Shown here in pieces: positions 50,801 to 59,867 of a DNA stretch of 64,000 bases. The DNA is from an uncultured Bacteroides sp. (GTDB lineage Bacteria > Bacteroidota > Bacteroidia > Cytophagales > Cyclobacteriaceae), in assembly GCA_902168185.1 (NCBI GenBank), contig CABHOV010000073.1, positions 248,001-312,000 of the forward strand, given 5' to 3'. Made by a program: the position numbers and the translations under genes. A model generated the notes under the pieces. That model saw only the letters and a list, made by a program, of their open reading frames with translations. It was not told where the DNA came from and searched no databases. Within the stretch, counting starts at the first letter, position 1, and each line of letters starts with the position of its first letter.

Positions 50801-53800
50801 GCGAGTCTTCCGAATAATTGTTCATCACCTTCCGCTGCATTGATCTGTCGCAATACCACCTGGCTATGTGTCCATGATAATTCGAACGCGCGATCACGCA
50901 AGTGCGGATCCTGATAACGATCAATCAACCCCTGGCATTCACTTTTCGTTTTGGCAATGCCGGTAACTATATCTATAGCAATAGCGTCGTCCGGTTCGAG
51001 CGTCATACGATATTGTACAGCGACAATAGGATCCAGCACAGAACCCTGTGAGTTACCAAGCGGTTCCTTTACTTTCATCGCTTTCGGGTCTGCTATACTG
51101 TTGCCACGTCCTATAAATTTATCGCGATCGGTTTCATAGGAGATGTCCGTTGTATGCGTGCTGTTGAACTTCATCATGTGTAGCATCCACGGTGGTTGCT
51201 CATCATGTGAACGCGGCCTGCGTGTAGCCATGATCGCATGTTGCTGAGAGAGTATCTCCGTTTGTACAAACAAGTTGCTGAACGCGGGGTGTGCCGTGTC
51301 AGCATTTTGTGCATTGAGTACGACTTCTGCAAAACTGGTAATGTCTATCTTTCTTTTCTTGCGCGAGCGATTGATGATATGTATACGCCTGATCTCTATA
51401 TCATCTTCTGGCGATACAATAATCTCCGTATGAGTTTCTATAGCATTATCAACTCTTCTGAATTCAACTCTGCCTTGTGAAAAAACAGCTGCATACTGAT
51501 CTGCCAGTTTTAAGGTTGGCTGATGTGATGTTGACCAGAAACTGCCAGCGTCAAGGTCGCGTATATAGCAGAAGGAACCCCAGTTGTCGCAGGTACTGTC
51601 TTCACGCCAGCGTGTGATCGCTATATCTTTCCACCGGCTATAGCCGCCACCAGCGTTGGTGAGCATAACATGATAACTTCCATTGGACAGCAGTTGTACT
51701 TCAGGTGAAGGTGTATCCGAAGTGTTGATCACGCGCATTTCTGTTGGTGTCAGCACGGTGGTAACATCCTGCATATCGGTTGCTGCAGAATAGAAACCTG
51801 TAGTTTGTGGGACACGTTCCTGCAATAGAAGCAATGCAGTTTGAACCGCAGGGTCAGCTTCAAATCTTTTCTGCATCGGCTGATCAAGCAACGTATAGGC
51901 TAGAGATAGAAATCCCATACCCTGGTGATGTGCCATAAACGTTTGAATCAATACGTGCCGTTGTCCACGCGGAGAACGCGAGGGAGTATAGTCTATAGAT
52001 TCGTAAAATCCATAACGTCCTTCAAAATCTTCTTTGCGTAATCGTTCAAGATTTTCATGTGCAGCTTGTGGATGTACCATCAATGCCATTACAGTTGCAT
52101 AGGGTGCTATAACAAGATCTTCACCGAGTCCTCTTTTAAATCCTAATCCCGGAACACCGAATGCACGGTACTGGTATATCAAATGCGTATCCACTACGTT
52201 GTAGCATGATTCAGAAACTCCCCAAGGTATATTTCGTTGCCGGCCGTATTCAATTTGTTTTTTTACGGTGCCCAACATGGTTTCATCCAACAAGGTGTTG
52301 GGATAACTTGGCATAACCAGCATCGGCATGAGATACTCGAACATGGATCCACTCCATGAGAGCAACACCGGAGTACTACCCGCTGTAGTGAGACGTCTTC
52401 CCAATGCAAACCAATTGTCTTGTGGAATTTTTCCTTGCGCGATCGCTACAAAAGAACTTAGTCGCGCTTCGGATGCCAGTAGATCGTAGAAACTCGAATC
52501 GCGTTGATGAATCTCTGCATTATACCCTATAGCAAGCAAGTGCTGTGCTTTATCATATAGGAAATCATACTCCATCGCTGCAAAGCCCGAGCATTCATTC
52601 ACCAGGTTTTCAATGATGAGCAATTGTTCCTGTGCATACCGCGCGGCAGTTTTTAATGCGCTATCAAATTTTTCGAGCCACAGTTCTTCTTCTTCGGTTC
52701 GCTTTTGAAGTGGAAGTGTTGGCAATTCTGCCAGTGTTGTTTGATCGATCTCCGCGAGCTGTGCCAGCGTAGGAATCTCATTGAATATTTTTAACGGTGT
52801 AAATTTTTCAGGTACTGGCAGTAATGTATGCCATGGCGCTATAAAATTAAATTCTTCGAGGAAAGTGTTTGCTTGTTTGGCAAGCGCCACTGCCCAATAG
52901 TATCCTTCACCTTTTTGATCAAGTTGATTTATAGTCAGATTGCTATGCGCTACTATATTTTTAAGTGTACTTATTATATCCTGAAATGTGATGCGCTTCA
53001 GCATCAATAGCTCAGCTATATCTTTTTGAATGGATTCGTATAGGGTACCTTGTGTTGCAGAAAGGTTGCGGATCACTAAACGCAATGTATCATAAAGTCC
53101 TTCTACCACTGCACGATCCGTTACAGTCTTATTGGGCAGTTGCTGAAGGCCCTGACTTAATGTGATCAGGTGCCCGGCCAAATTACCGCTATCAACCGTT
53201 GATATATATCTTGGATGTAAAGTCAGGAGCGTAGTGGTGTCATACCAATTGTAAAAATGGCCTTGATACCGCTCGAGCTTTTTCATGGTATTGAATGTGT
53301 TCGCAGTGCGGTTGATGAATTGTATACCCGAGGCGTATCCAAAATCAAGGGCCGTCAGATTCGCAAGCAACGCCAATCCTATATTTGTTGGTGACGTCCG
53401 ATGTGCTACTACAGGTATAGGATATTCCTGGAGGTTATCTGGCGGAAGCCAATGATCGGCAGGGCCTACAAGGTCTTCGAAAAATGCCCATGTTTTACGC
53501 GACAGTTCCCGTAATGTACTTCGCTGGTCAATGCTCAACTCTCCGATTAATGCTGGTACCGGACTATTGAGCCACGCCACGATAGCAGGCGACAGAACCC
53601 ATAATACCAGGAAGGGTATAGCGACCAACACTGCTTCCGGACGAAGTTTAATTAATGCCACCAGAATACCCAGCGCCAACACCGGGGCGGTGAACATGCG
53701 TGTATATATTTCAAGTATATTTTCCCGGTGACCTGGTTGAACGGAACCGGAAGGATTCCATTCCAGCAACTTCTTGTGCGATATAAACATTCTCCATACT

Positions 53801-56568
53801 GTGCGTACGATAGCATCTGCGCTGATATAGGCCTCGTATGGTAAACAGACTATTGTAAACGAAGCCTGCAAAATTGTTTTATAAGTATTGCGGAGTGAAT
53901 TCAGGATGTGATGCTGGAATAAAACTTCTTTCGGTTTGTGAAGCATACTCCAGAGGGAGATCAGAATAGAAGGAAGTATAATTAGTCCGGTTATACAGAT
54001 AGTCCAGAACCACGTGGCTGGTAAAAAAAGCCAGGTGAGTATATATAGCATGGTCAAGGCAATCGGAACAACACTGCGTCTTAGGTTGTCAAAGATCTTC
54101 CAGCGAGATAATGTTGAAATAGGATTTTTCTGCAGGTTTTTGTTCTTGTCTGGTACAACCGGTAGAATCCAATTCCAGATTTGCCAGTCGCCACGAACCC
54201 AGCGATGGCGCCTGCCAATATCAACACCATAGTTGGAAGGATAGTCTTCGTAGAACTGTATATCGCTGGCATAGCCACAGCGAACATACGCACCTTCAAT
54301 CAAATCGTGGCTGAGAATCCGGTTTTCCGGGAAACGATCATCCAATACTTTCTCAAAGGCATCAATGTCATATATACCTTTGCCTATAAACGAACCTTCT
54401 GAAAATACGTCCTGGTATACATCTGACACAGCATTGGTGTACGGATCAATGCCGGAGTCATTCTCATGGAGATGTGTATAGCGTGTGCGTTCGGCACCAT
54501 GCAAGCTTACAGCAATGCGCGGTTGCACAATGCCATATCCTTCGGTTATACGTTTCTTTTCTTCGCTATATACCGGTTGATTCAACGGATGCGCCATGAT
54601 GCCAACAAGTTTCCAGGCAGCATCGCGCGGCAGTTGCGTATCGGTATCCAACGTGATAATATAGCGTACCGATTTATAGACCGTTTCTTCTCCTGTAATC
54701 AAGGCGAATGCCTGCTTTACATTGTCGCGTATTAACCGATTTAAAGCGCTGAGCTTTCCGCGCTTGCGTTCGTAGCCCATCCACTTTCCTTCGCGTGCAT
54801 TCCATAATCTTGGACGATGAAATAGAAAGAAGGTATCGTTTATTGCTCTTCCATACTTTGCATTGAGTTGCTGAACGCCTTGTTGTAATGTATTGACCAA
54901 TGCCTGGTCTTCCGGCAATGTTTCCTGTGATGCATCTTTCAAATCAGTCAGCAAGCCGAAGATAAGATTCGGATCCCGGTTTGCCAGAAAACGTACCTCT
55001 ATATCTTCCAATAATTTTTCTGCTTGCTTTTGACTCCCTACCAAAGTAGGGACGACCACCAGTGTGCGACACTCATTGGGTATACCCGTAGAGAAGTTCA
55101 TTTTGGGTAAGCGTGCAGGACTCGTTGCAATGGTAGCAATCCAGTTTACTATAGCAATTGCAAATTGACTGGCTCCTAGTATTACCAGGAGCATAAGGAG
55201 TATAAATAGTCCATCTCGGACACCGTTATTATAGGCGTTGGTTAACAACCCGAAAGTGACAGCGATAGTCAAAAATACTACACCAATACTATATATACTA
55301 CCGGCATTGCGTCTGCAAAAGTGCATGATAGCCATGCCGTTGTACGATACAGCTTTTGCGCGTTGCGCGGTTTCTTTTACTCCGGGGCCAATGAGGTAAT
55401 ACCCTACGTGTGCTTTACGATGATCACCATTTTCAATTTTCTTTTCCTGCGAAAGTGTCAGAACAATTTCCGATAGTGCATGCTCCGATAAATCACTCTT
55501 CTTCGCCATTTTTTCAATCACATGTCGGTAGCGATCACGTGTAGCAAAATCCATCTTGGGATATATACCGGCAGCGTCCAATCGAAGCGTTTGTTCTACT
55601 ACACTCACGGCTTCCACAAACTCACGCCAGTCCATCTTGGAAAGAAAGCGCAGGCTGTTTATACTGTTGCTCATTGATACCTGGTTTGCTGCCTTCTTCT
55701 GATTCTCGGCAAGCACCATGGCATTAATAGTAATGCCGGTTTCAGAGAGATGTTGTTCAATCCAATTTATTGGAAGTGTGAGATCAGGACCTTTCCATTG
55801 AAGTTTGCGCGTGAAGGCTGCAATGAATGAGCTGACCATAGGGGGATTGGATCGCGACATATCGGCTATCACCAGTACCAGATTTTTAGGATCTTTTTCG
55901 GCTGTCTCCAGAATGCGCTCAGCCCAACCGTTGGCGAGATCTTCATCCAGCAGATCAATAGCAATGCGTGATGCAACACGACTTAAATTTTCTAGCAATG
56001 CCAAACGTAGCGTAATGGGTACAGCCCACAGTTCACCCAGCGTAAGGTAATTTACTTTTTGATAGGCCGTAATAAAATTACTGAGACTATAGATGTCAAC
56101 ATGACCATCACTATGCGAAATGATTTCTATTGCTATATCATATACTCTGGGAAGGCCAGCAGATTTACCGCTGGCAATTCTTGGTAGTCCCTTGCTATAT
56201 CCTTTTGGCAAGTGGCGTTTTGCGATGCGAATCTGTTCTTCAACGAGGTAAAAGTTATCCAGAAGCCACTCGCCAGCGGGTGTAATAATTTTTTTCTCTT
56301 TCACAGCGGTCTGTAAAAGAGTTGCTACACGAAACAGTATTTCTTCATTTTGTGCGAGACGATTTAGCAATAGCTCAGGAGTCTCTCCGGAAGCAAGGGT
56401 ATGTGCCGTAGCCAGCTCGTGTGCATGCAAATCCATCTGGTCTGCACTGTATAGCTCTGATCGTAACGGTGGTTTTTCATTAACATCTTCACGGGTTAAA
56501 TAATCCTTTTGAAAATGCTGACGAAGCTGATCAAAAAGGTCCTCTATGGTTGCTGAGTTTACCTTCAT
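47839..56568 (-). CDS. ndvB: Cyclic beta-1,2-glucan synthase (GT84-GH94)
   Basis: A 2909-aa membrane enzyme with the ChvB/NdvB layout. Residues about 410-490 are membrane helices; GT84 (about 490-800) holds ITLDTDTQL (D near 639); more helices lie at about 830-880 and 960-1005; a glycoamylase-like domain covers about 1320-1560 (NTLLDETMLGTV, RGLGEDLVIAPY); two GT36-type beta-sandwich modules lie between 1630 and 2400; and the GH94 phosphorylase catalytic region is at about 2400-2860, with GSGDWNDGMN (D near 2586). GT84 makes the beta-1,2 chain from UDP-glucose; GH94 sets its length and closes the ring. The product is a periplasmic osmoregulated glucan. Length is normal for the family (about 2800-2900 aa). 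Confidence 0.93.
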   Translation of the reverse strand: MKVNSATIEDLFDQLRQHFQKDYLTREDVNEKPPLRSELYSADQMDLHAHELATAHTLASGETPELLLNRLAQNEEILFRVATLLQTAVKEKKIITPAGEWLLDNFYLVEEQIRIAKRHLPKGYSKGLPRIASGKSAGLPRVYDIAIEIISHSDGHVDIYSLSNFITAYQKVNYLTLGELWAVPITLRLALLENLSRVASRIAIDLLDEDLANGWAERILETAEKDPKNLVLVIADMSRSNPPMVSSFIAAFTRKLQWKGPDLTLPINWIEQHLSETGITINAMVLAENQKKAANQVSMSNSINSLRFLSKMDWREFVEAVSVVEQTLRLDAAGIYPKMDFATRDRYRHVIEKMAKKSDLSEHALSEIVLTLSQEKKIENGDHRKAHVGYYLIGPGVKETAQRAKAVSYNGMAIMHFCRRNAGSIYSIGVVFLTIAVTFGLLTNAYNNGVRDGLFILLMLLVILGASQFAIAIVNWIATIATSPARLPKMNFSTGIPNECRTLVVVPTLVGSQKQAEKLLEDIEVRFLANRDPNLIFGLLTDLKDASQETLPEDQALVNTLQQGVQQLNAKYGRAINDTFFLFHRPRLWNAREGKWMGYERKRGKLSALNRLIRDNVKQAFALITGEETVYKSVRYIITLDTDTQLPRDAAWKLVGIMAHPLNQPVYSEEKKRITEGYGIVQPRIAVSLHGAERTRYTHLHENDSGIDPYTNAVSDVYQDVFSEGSFIGKGIYDIDAFEKVLDDRFPENRILSHDLIEGAYVRCGYASDIQFYEDYPSNYGVDIGRRHRWVRGDWQIWNWILPVVPDKNKNLQKNPISTLSRWKIFDNLRRSVVPIALTMLYILTWLFLPATWFWTICITGLIILPSILISLWSMLHKPKEVLFQHHILNSLRNTYKTILQASFTIVCLPYEAYISADAIVRTVWRMFISHKKLLEWNPSGSVQPGHRENILEIYTRMFTAPVLALGILVALIKLRPEAVLVAIPFLVLWVLSPAIVAWLNSPVPALIGELSIDQRSTLRELSRKTWAFFEDLVGPADHWLPPDNLQEYPIPVVAHRTSPTNIGLALLANLTALDFGYASGIQFINRTANTFNTMKKLERYQGHFYNWYDTTTLLTLHPRYISTVDSGNLAGHLITLSQGLQQLPNKTVTDRAVVEGLYDTLRLVIRNLSATQGTLYESIQKDIAELLMLKRITFQDIISTLKNIVAHSNLTINQLDQKGEGYYWAVALAKQANTFLEEFNFIAPWHTLLPVPEKFTPLKIFNEIPTLAQLAEIDQTTLAELPTLPLQKRTEEEELWLEKFDSALKTAARYAQEQLLIIENLVNECSGFAAMEYDFLYDKAQHLLAIGYNAEIHQRDSSFYDLLASEARLSSFVAIAQGKIPQDNWFALGRRLTTAGSTPVLLSWSGSMFEYLMPMLVMPSYPNTLLDETMLGTVKKQIEYGRQRNIPWGVSESCYNVVDTHLIYQYRAFGVPGLGFKRGLGEDLVIAPYATVMALMVHPQAAHENLERLRKEDFEGRYGFYESIDYTPSRSPRGQRHVLIQTFMAHHQGMGFLSLAYTLLDQPMQKRFEADPAVQTALLLLQERVPQTTGFYSAATDMQDVTTVLTPTEMRVINTSDTPSPEVQLLSNGSYHVMLTNAGGGYSRWKDIAITRWREDSTCDNWGSFCYIRDLDAGSFWSTSHQPTLKLADQYAAVFSQGRVEFRRVDNAIETHTEIIVSPEDDIEIRRIHIINRSRKKRKIDITSFAEVVLNAQNADTAHPAFSNLFVQTEILSQQHAIMATRRPRSHDEQPPWMLHMMKFNSTHTTDISYETDRDKFIGRGNSIADPKAMKVKEPLGNSQGSVLDPIVAVQYRMTLEPDDAIAIDIVTGIAKTKSECQGLIDRYQDPHLRDRAFELSWTHSQVVLRQINAAEGDEQLFGRLASSVIYSNPVLRAKQNILVRNQRGQSALWSYSISGDLPIVLVRVSDSSNMTLARQLVQAHAYWKLKGLAVDLVIINEDHTGYRQVLQDQIHGLIAAGIGVNGPGKQGGIFVRSSDQIPNEDWVLLQTVARVILSDTRGSLIDQVNKRGAIKTNIAYLDPTSVAIPIQIGTSNTGLSLRTDLVFFNGHGGFTKDGKEYVIYTTKDKPTPLPWINVIANKNFGTIATESGPSYTWAENAHEYRLSPWHNDPVTGLSGEAFYIRDEESGYSWSPMPFPAQGKTPYITRHGFGYTVYEHLEDGIFTEVWVYVDLEASVKFTVIKIKNNSGRTRQLTATGYIEWVLSDLREKSVLHLVTEVDAATRAIVATNPYNAEFNSRAAFFDVDAEEYTFTCDRTEFIGRNGTLEAPDALKRVQLSGKYGAGLDACTAMQVPIELENGKEREIVFRMGAGRTIPEVKETIRKHRGRKVAQEALQNIHRFWNKTLGTIYIETPDAALNMLTNGWLVYQVLSSRLWGRSGFYQSGGAFGFRDQLQDVMALLHAKPELAREQIILAASRQFKDGDVQHWWHPPIGRGVRTQCSDDFMWLPFVTSRYVIATGDVQILNEVVPFLEGRPLNANEESYYDLPGISEQRVSIYDHCKRAIHRGLMLYGEHGLPLIGSGDWNDGMNMVGIHGKGESTWLAFFFHDVLKRFESIAHVHNDVAFAEECASNARQLSKNINQHTWDGNWYVRAYYDDGTPLGSSANDECRIDSISQSWAVLSGAGEPERIVSAMNSVDQYLVRRNHKLIQLLDPPFNNSEKDPGYIKGYVPGVRENGGQYTHAAVWMVMAFAKLHDRQRTWELLNMINPVNHGKDATEIQVYKTEPYVMAADVYGVAPHESRGGWTWYTGSAGWMYQLIIESFIGLRREGDQLFFEPCLPKEWPAIKIHYRFKETVYYITIDHTSGDETELIIDSVRKAENSIHLEDDRREHYVTIKVKETEMSNLIHI

Positions 56569-56753
56569 TGTGGAAGCAATAATTTTTTATGTGGAGTGCT
56601 GGACAGTAAAGTCTTTAAATGATCCTACCAATAGGGACAGTGGGGAAAACAACGGACTTCATGTAAATGTACTTAACATTAGCGGTAACTTGGGGAATTA
56701 TATTCCCGATCTCAAACAAGCCATACGGGAACAGCATTTGCGTGAGTCGCCTT

Positions 56754-57215
56754 ATGGATAGTCTAAAACAGAAAGTCAAGGCTTTCTTCCAGGATTATGA
56801 AGATCGTTTTGCGAGAGCGTTGGAGGGCGACAATAAAATTGAAGGAGCGGTAGACGATATCGAGGGGACTGTTAATGCTTTCGCGGAAAATTTTATTGAA
56901 GCTAATCCTGCGGGAGTCATTGTTGGTAAGAACTATGAATCATTTCGTAAAATGATTCCAAAGGGTAACGAATTTTACAGAAGTATCGGAACTCGTTCCA
57001 TGAAAATCAGAGACATTGAAATAACAATGCTCAATGATTACCACGTACTGGCTACTGTTGATTGGGATTCGCGCTATGAGCGCACCGATGGTAAATCCAT
57101 CGCCATTGAATTTCAGGTAATTTACTTATTGCAGTACCGGGACGATGCCCTAAAGATTTTTGCCTATATAACGGGTGATGAACAGAAAGCCTTAAAAGAG
57201 GCCGGACTGATTTAA
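56754..57215 (+). CDS. NTF2/SnoaL-like small protein
   Basis: The frame could open at 56667, but the ATG at 56754 (MDSLKQKVKAFFQDYEDRFA) gives a natural 153-aa protein without the unlikely N-terminal extension. The alpha+beta cone pattern of NTF2-like folds is visible: two helices at the start, then SFRKMIPKGNEFYRSIGTRSMKIRDIEI, VLATVDWDSRYERTDGKSIAIEFQVIYLLQY and a closing strand (KIFAYITGDEQKAL). Function unknown; the family includes steroid isomerases and many binding proteins. It is divergent from the glucan synthase and ends at a strong hairpin. Confidence 0.8.
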   Translation: MDSLKQKVKAFFQDYEDRFARALEGDNKIEGAVDDIEGTVNAFAENFIEANPAGVIVGKNYESFRKMIPKGNEFYRSIGTRSMKIRDIEITMLNDYHVLATVDWDSRYERTDGKSIAIEFQVIYLLQYRDDALKIFAYITGDEQKALKEAGLI

Positions 57216-57216
57216 A

Positions 57217-57258
57217 TATATCAATTGCTTTGGGATTAATCCCGAAGCAATTGATATA
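57217..57258. terminator. Long bidirectional terminator
   Basis: TATATCAATTGCTT (57217-57230) pairs with AAGCAATTGATATA (57245-57258). Inside, GGG/CCC (57232-57234 with 57241-57243) extend the stem after one mismatch. The tail contains TTATTTTTT. It lies between converging genes. Confidence 0.9.
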
Positions 57259-57265
57259 TACTATA

Positions 57266-59029
57266 TTATTTTTTCACTACTGTGAATTCAACTCTGCGGT
57301 TGTTGGCGCGGCCGGCATCTGTATCGTTGGTATCGATAGGTTTGCTTTCTCCATAGCCGTGCGCTGTAAGACGGAAAGCTTCTATACCTTGGCTGATCAG
57401 GTAGTCCACTACAGATTGTGATCTTCCTTGCGACAAGTTTGCATTGTAATCATCAGAGCCTTTGTTGTCTGTATGCCCTGCAATTTCAATTTCAACGGTG
57501 CTGTTCTGCTTCAGGAATTCAACTACTTTGTTCAACTCTGTGAAAGATTCCTTCTTTAAGGTAGTCTTGTCGAAATCGAAGTATATATTTTTAAGACGAA
57601 CGGTCACACCAATCTCGATTGGCAGCAAATATAGATCGCGTATCGCAGGTGAAAGTTCTTCGCTTTCAAGCTGAACGCTGTCGGTTGAATTCAAATATCC
57701 TTCCGCGGAAGCGGTGATCATATACCAACCTAATTTTGGTACTTCTTTTTCATAGCTGCCACGGGATGCATCTACTTTGAAGTTAGTCTTACGATCGTTT
57801 CGCAAAGCGATGTCAAGCTTGGCCGCAATTTGTTTATCCGTCTTCTTATCGTAAACATTGCCGGAGACCAGAAGTTTTTTGGCTACCGGCTTCAGCAACA
57901 TCTCGATATATATAGTGGTATCTTTTGTGAGCACTGGTAATTTTAAGGATTGTTCTTTTGGAAGGAATCCTTCTGTGCTGGCCGCTATAGCGAAGCTGTT
58001 CATCTCAGGTACTTTGGTTTCAAATTTACCGGTGGCATTGGAGCGCAGCTTTACAGGTTCTTTATCTGCAATTTTTATATCTACGTTGGCTTGCAACGGC
58101 TCTTGTGTTTTTTCATTGAGCACGATACCGGTTAACTGTACTTTAAATGTTTTAGGCACCAGCTGGTAGAGGTCGAGTTGTGCGCCATCCATAGCTTTGT
58201 TTGCACGACTTGTAAACACATTGCCGGCATTATCAATGGTGAAATAATAATCAAGAGCGCTTGTGTTGATGGGTTTGCCCATGTTTATAGGTTCAGACCA
58301 GTTAGCCCATGTCTCATCCAGGCGTGTTGTCCTATAAATATCAACACCGCCTTGTCTGCCTGGCGACTGACGTGCACTCGCGAAGTATAGTGTTTTTTGA
58401 TCAGGTCCGATAAACGGTCCAACATCATCTAATGTGGTGCTGAGTTTCAACTTCACTGGTTTCGACCATGAGCCGTTTGGAAGCAGATCACTTCCATAGA
58501 GATCGCTGTTTGGACTATTTTCTTTTTCGCTGAAGTATATGATCATGTGCTTCATATCAGCCGACATGCTTGCGCCATAGAAGCGGCCTTTATTCATAGA
58601 CTTGAAATCTTTTACATCGAGCTCGCGAAGTGAGCTGCCTGTAACAATCGAGAACCCTTTTTCACCTTTCGTTCTTCCTCCTTTAATGAACAAGTTCCCA
58701 TCCGGGAATACAGTGAACACCTGGTTTGAACGATGAATGTTGAATGGACTGCGAAGATGTTCTGCTTTTCCCCAAACGCCATTTGCATCTTTCTTCGATA
58801 CCCAGATGTCTTGAGTATCATCTTTACCCTGTGTGTTTTCAGGATGATCCTGAACAAAGAAGTATAGCGTGTTGCCGTCCGGAGAAATTACAGGAGCAGC
58901 TTCATGATGAAACGTGTTAACGTTCTTGTCCATTTTAACAAGCTCGTAGCGCTCCATAGATTGTTGAGCCGATTGGCCAAGCGCACAAAAAGTTAGGAGA
59001 CTAAAAAATAGTAATAGTGGGGTTTTCAT
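57266..59029 (-). CDS. PD40-repeat OmpA-family protein
   Basis: The 587-aa protein has a signal peptide (LLFFSLLTFCALGQ) and a WD40-like beta-propeller of PD40 repeats (about 45-300; HHEAAPVISPDGNTLYFFVQDHPENTQGKDDTQDIW, GPFIGPDQKTLYFASAR). Two carboxypeptidase-like Ig modules follow (about 310-460; GIVLNEKTQEPLQANVDIK), then a C-terminal OmpA domain (about 475-585) with EIAGHTDNKGSDDYN and NRRVEFTVV. These are common outer-membrane/peptidoglycan proteins of Bacteroidota; some belong to the gliding or type IX secretion machinery. Single gene. Confidence 0.92.
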   Translation of the reverse strand: MKTPLLLFFSLLTFCALGQSAQQSMERYELVKMDKNVNTFHHEAAPVISPDGNTLYFFVQDHPENTQGKDDTQDIWVSKKDANGVWGKAEHLRSPFNIHRSNQVFTVFPDGNLFIKGGRTKGEKGFSIVTGSSLRELDVKDFKSMNKGRFYGASMSADMKHMIIYFSEKENSPNSDLYGSDLLPNGSWSKPVKLKLSTTLDDVGPFIGPDQKTLYFASARQSPGRQGGVDIYRTTRLDETWANWSEPINMGKPINTSALDYYFTIDNAGNVFTSRANKAMDGAQLDLYQLVPKTFKVQLTGIVLNEKTQEPLQANVDIKIADKEPVKLRSNATGKFETKVPEMNSFAIAASTEGFLPKEQSLKLPVLTKDTTIYIEMLLKPVAKKLLVSGNVYDKKTDKQIAAKLDIALRNDRKTNFKVDASRGSYEKEVPKLGWYMITASAEGYLNSTDSVQLESEELSPAIRDLYLLPIEIGVTVRLKNIYFDFDKTTLKKESFTELNKVVEFLKQNSTVEIEIAGHTDNKGSDDYNANLSQGRSQSVVDYLISQGIEAFRLTAHGYGESKPIDTNDTDAGRANNRRVEFTVVKK

Positions 59030-59082
59030 GTAGGTTAAATTAACAGAGTAAAGTTAAAACAATAACAGAAATCGTAATACAC

Positions 59083-59107
59083 AAAAAAACCGGGCTTTTG
59101 CCCGGTT
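59083..59107 (-). terminator. Rho-independent terminator
   Basis: AACCGGGC (59088-59095) pairs with GCCCGGTT (59100-59107) around a TTTT loop; on the minus strand a long T-run follows from 59089 down to 59083. It ends the small membrane protein gene at 59163. Confidence 0.93.
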
Positions 59108-59162
59108 GGTCGATAGCCATAGCGTTATTTGATAGCTTTATGAAAAATTACTTACATAGACT

Positions 59163-59606
59163 TTACATACGGGTGCTGCCGATAACTTTCAGGCCACCCA
59201 TAAGGACCACAGCAATAATGATAACAAGCGCCAGGGCATTGAAGATAAACAAGCGTTTATGTTTAGCCGTTGCGTCAGTCATGCGTTTTGATGTAGAGCG
59301 TGCCACCGTGATGAGCATTACCGCGATCACCATTCCAAAGATATGTTCCACTGTCCAATAGCGTGTAACTTTATCACTCATCGTAGTGCTTCCAAACTGC
59401 ACGAAAGGGCTTACGAAATAGAGTGTTAGCCCTACTATGAACTGTATATGTGTAAAGATCACCAGGAAAAGACTCAGCTTGTCGTCTGCTTTTCCAAAAG
59501 GTTTTTTGTTAACAAAGCCCAGCAATGATTTTGCGATCACTACAATAAGCAAGAGCAACAAGATGTAGCGAAGGGATGAATGGGTATGGAATAATCCGGT
59601 ATACAT
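59163..59606 (-). CDS. Four-helix membrane protein (cytochrome b-like)
   Basis: This 147-aa protein has four transmembrane helices (about 12-30, 45-66, 90-108, 122-142) and conserved His residues at FHTHSSLRY (near the start), FTHIQFIVG, VEHIFGM and AKHKRLF. The paired His on helices 2 and 3 would suit haem ligation; such proteins are annotated as cytochrome b in Bacteroidota. Haem binding is inferred from the pattern and not shown. Single gene with its own terminator. Confidence 0.75.
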   Translation of the reverse strand: MYTGLFHTHSSLRYILLLLLIVVIAKSLLGFVNKKPFGKADDKLSLFLVIFTHIQFIVGLTLYFVSPFVQFGSTTMSDKVTRYWTVEHIFGMVIAVMLITVARSTSKRMTDATAKHKRLFIFNALALVIIIAVVLMGGLKVIGSTRM

Positions 59607-59812
59607 AGCAAAGATTTAATTTGCGCACAAATTAACAAGGCAATTTCAAAGTTCCGAGCCTTTCATAACTTCTTTGGAGCGTGCAAACATTTAACTTCAG
59701 AATACTGGATCCATTGTCTCCGTTAATCTAAGTTTTCTTTGCCATCTTCAGGATATCGATGATATTTACTTGCTGGTTTTTAGAAATACTATGGAAATCA
59801 TTATAGTATAGA

Positions 59813-59845
59813 TTTGCAACTGCGAAACCACTCATCATAATTTAG
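59813..59845 (+). promoter_or_regulatory. Putative promoter of the SMP-30-like gene
   Basis: TTTG at 59813-59816, a 21-nt spacer and TAATTTAG at 59838-59845 match the Bacteroidetes pattern closely. It is 22 nt upstream of the start at 59868. Confidence 0.55.
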
Positions 59846-59867
59846 CTGCATTAAAATTAAATACACT

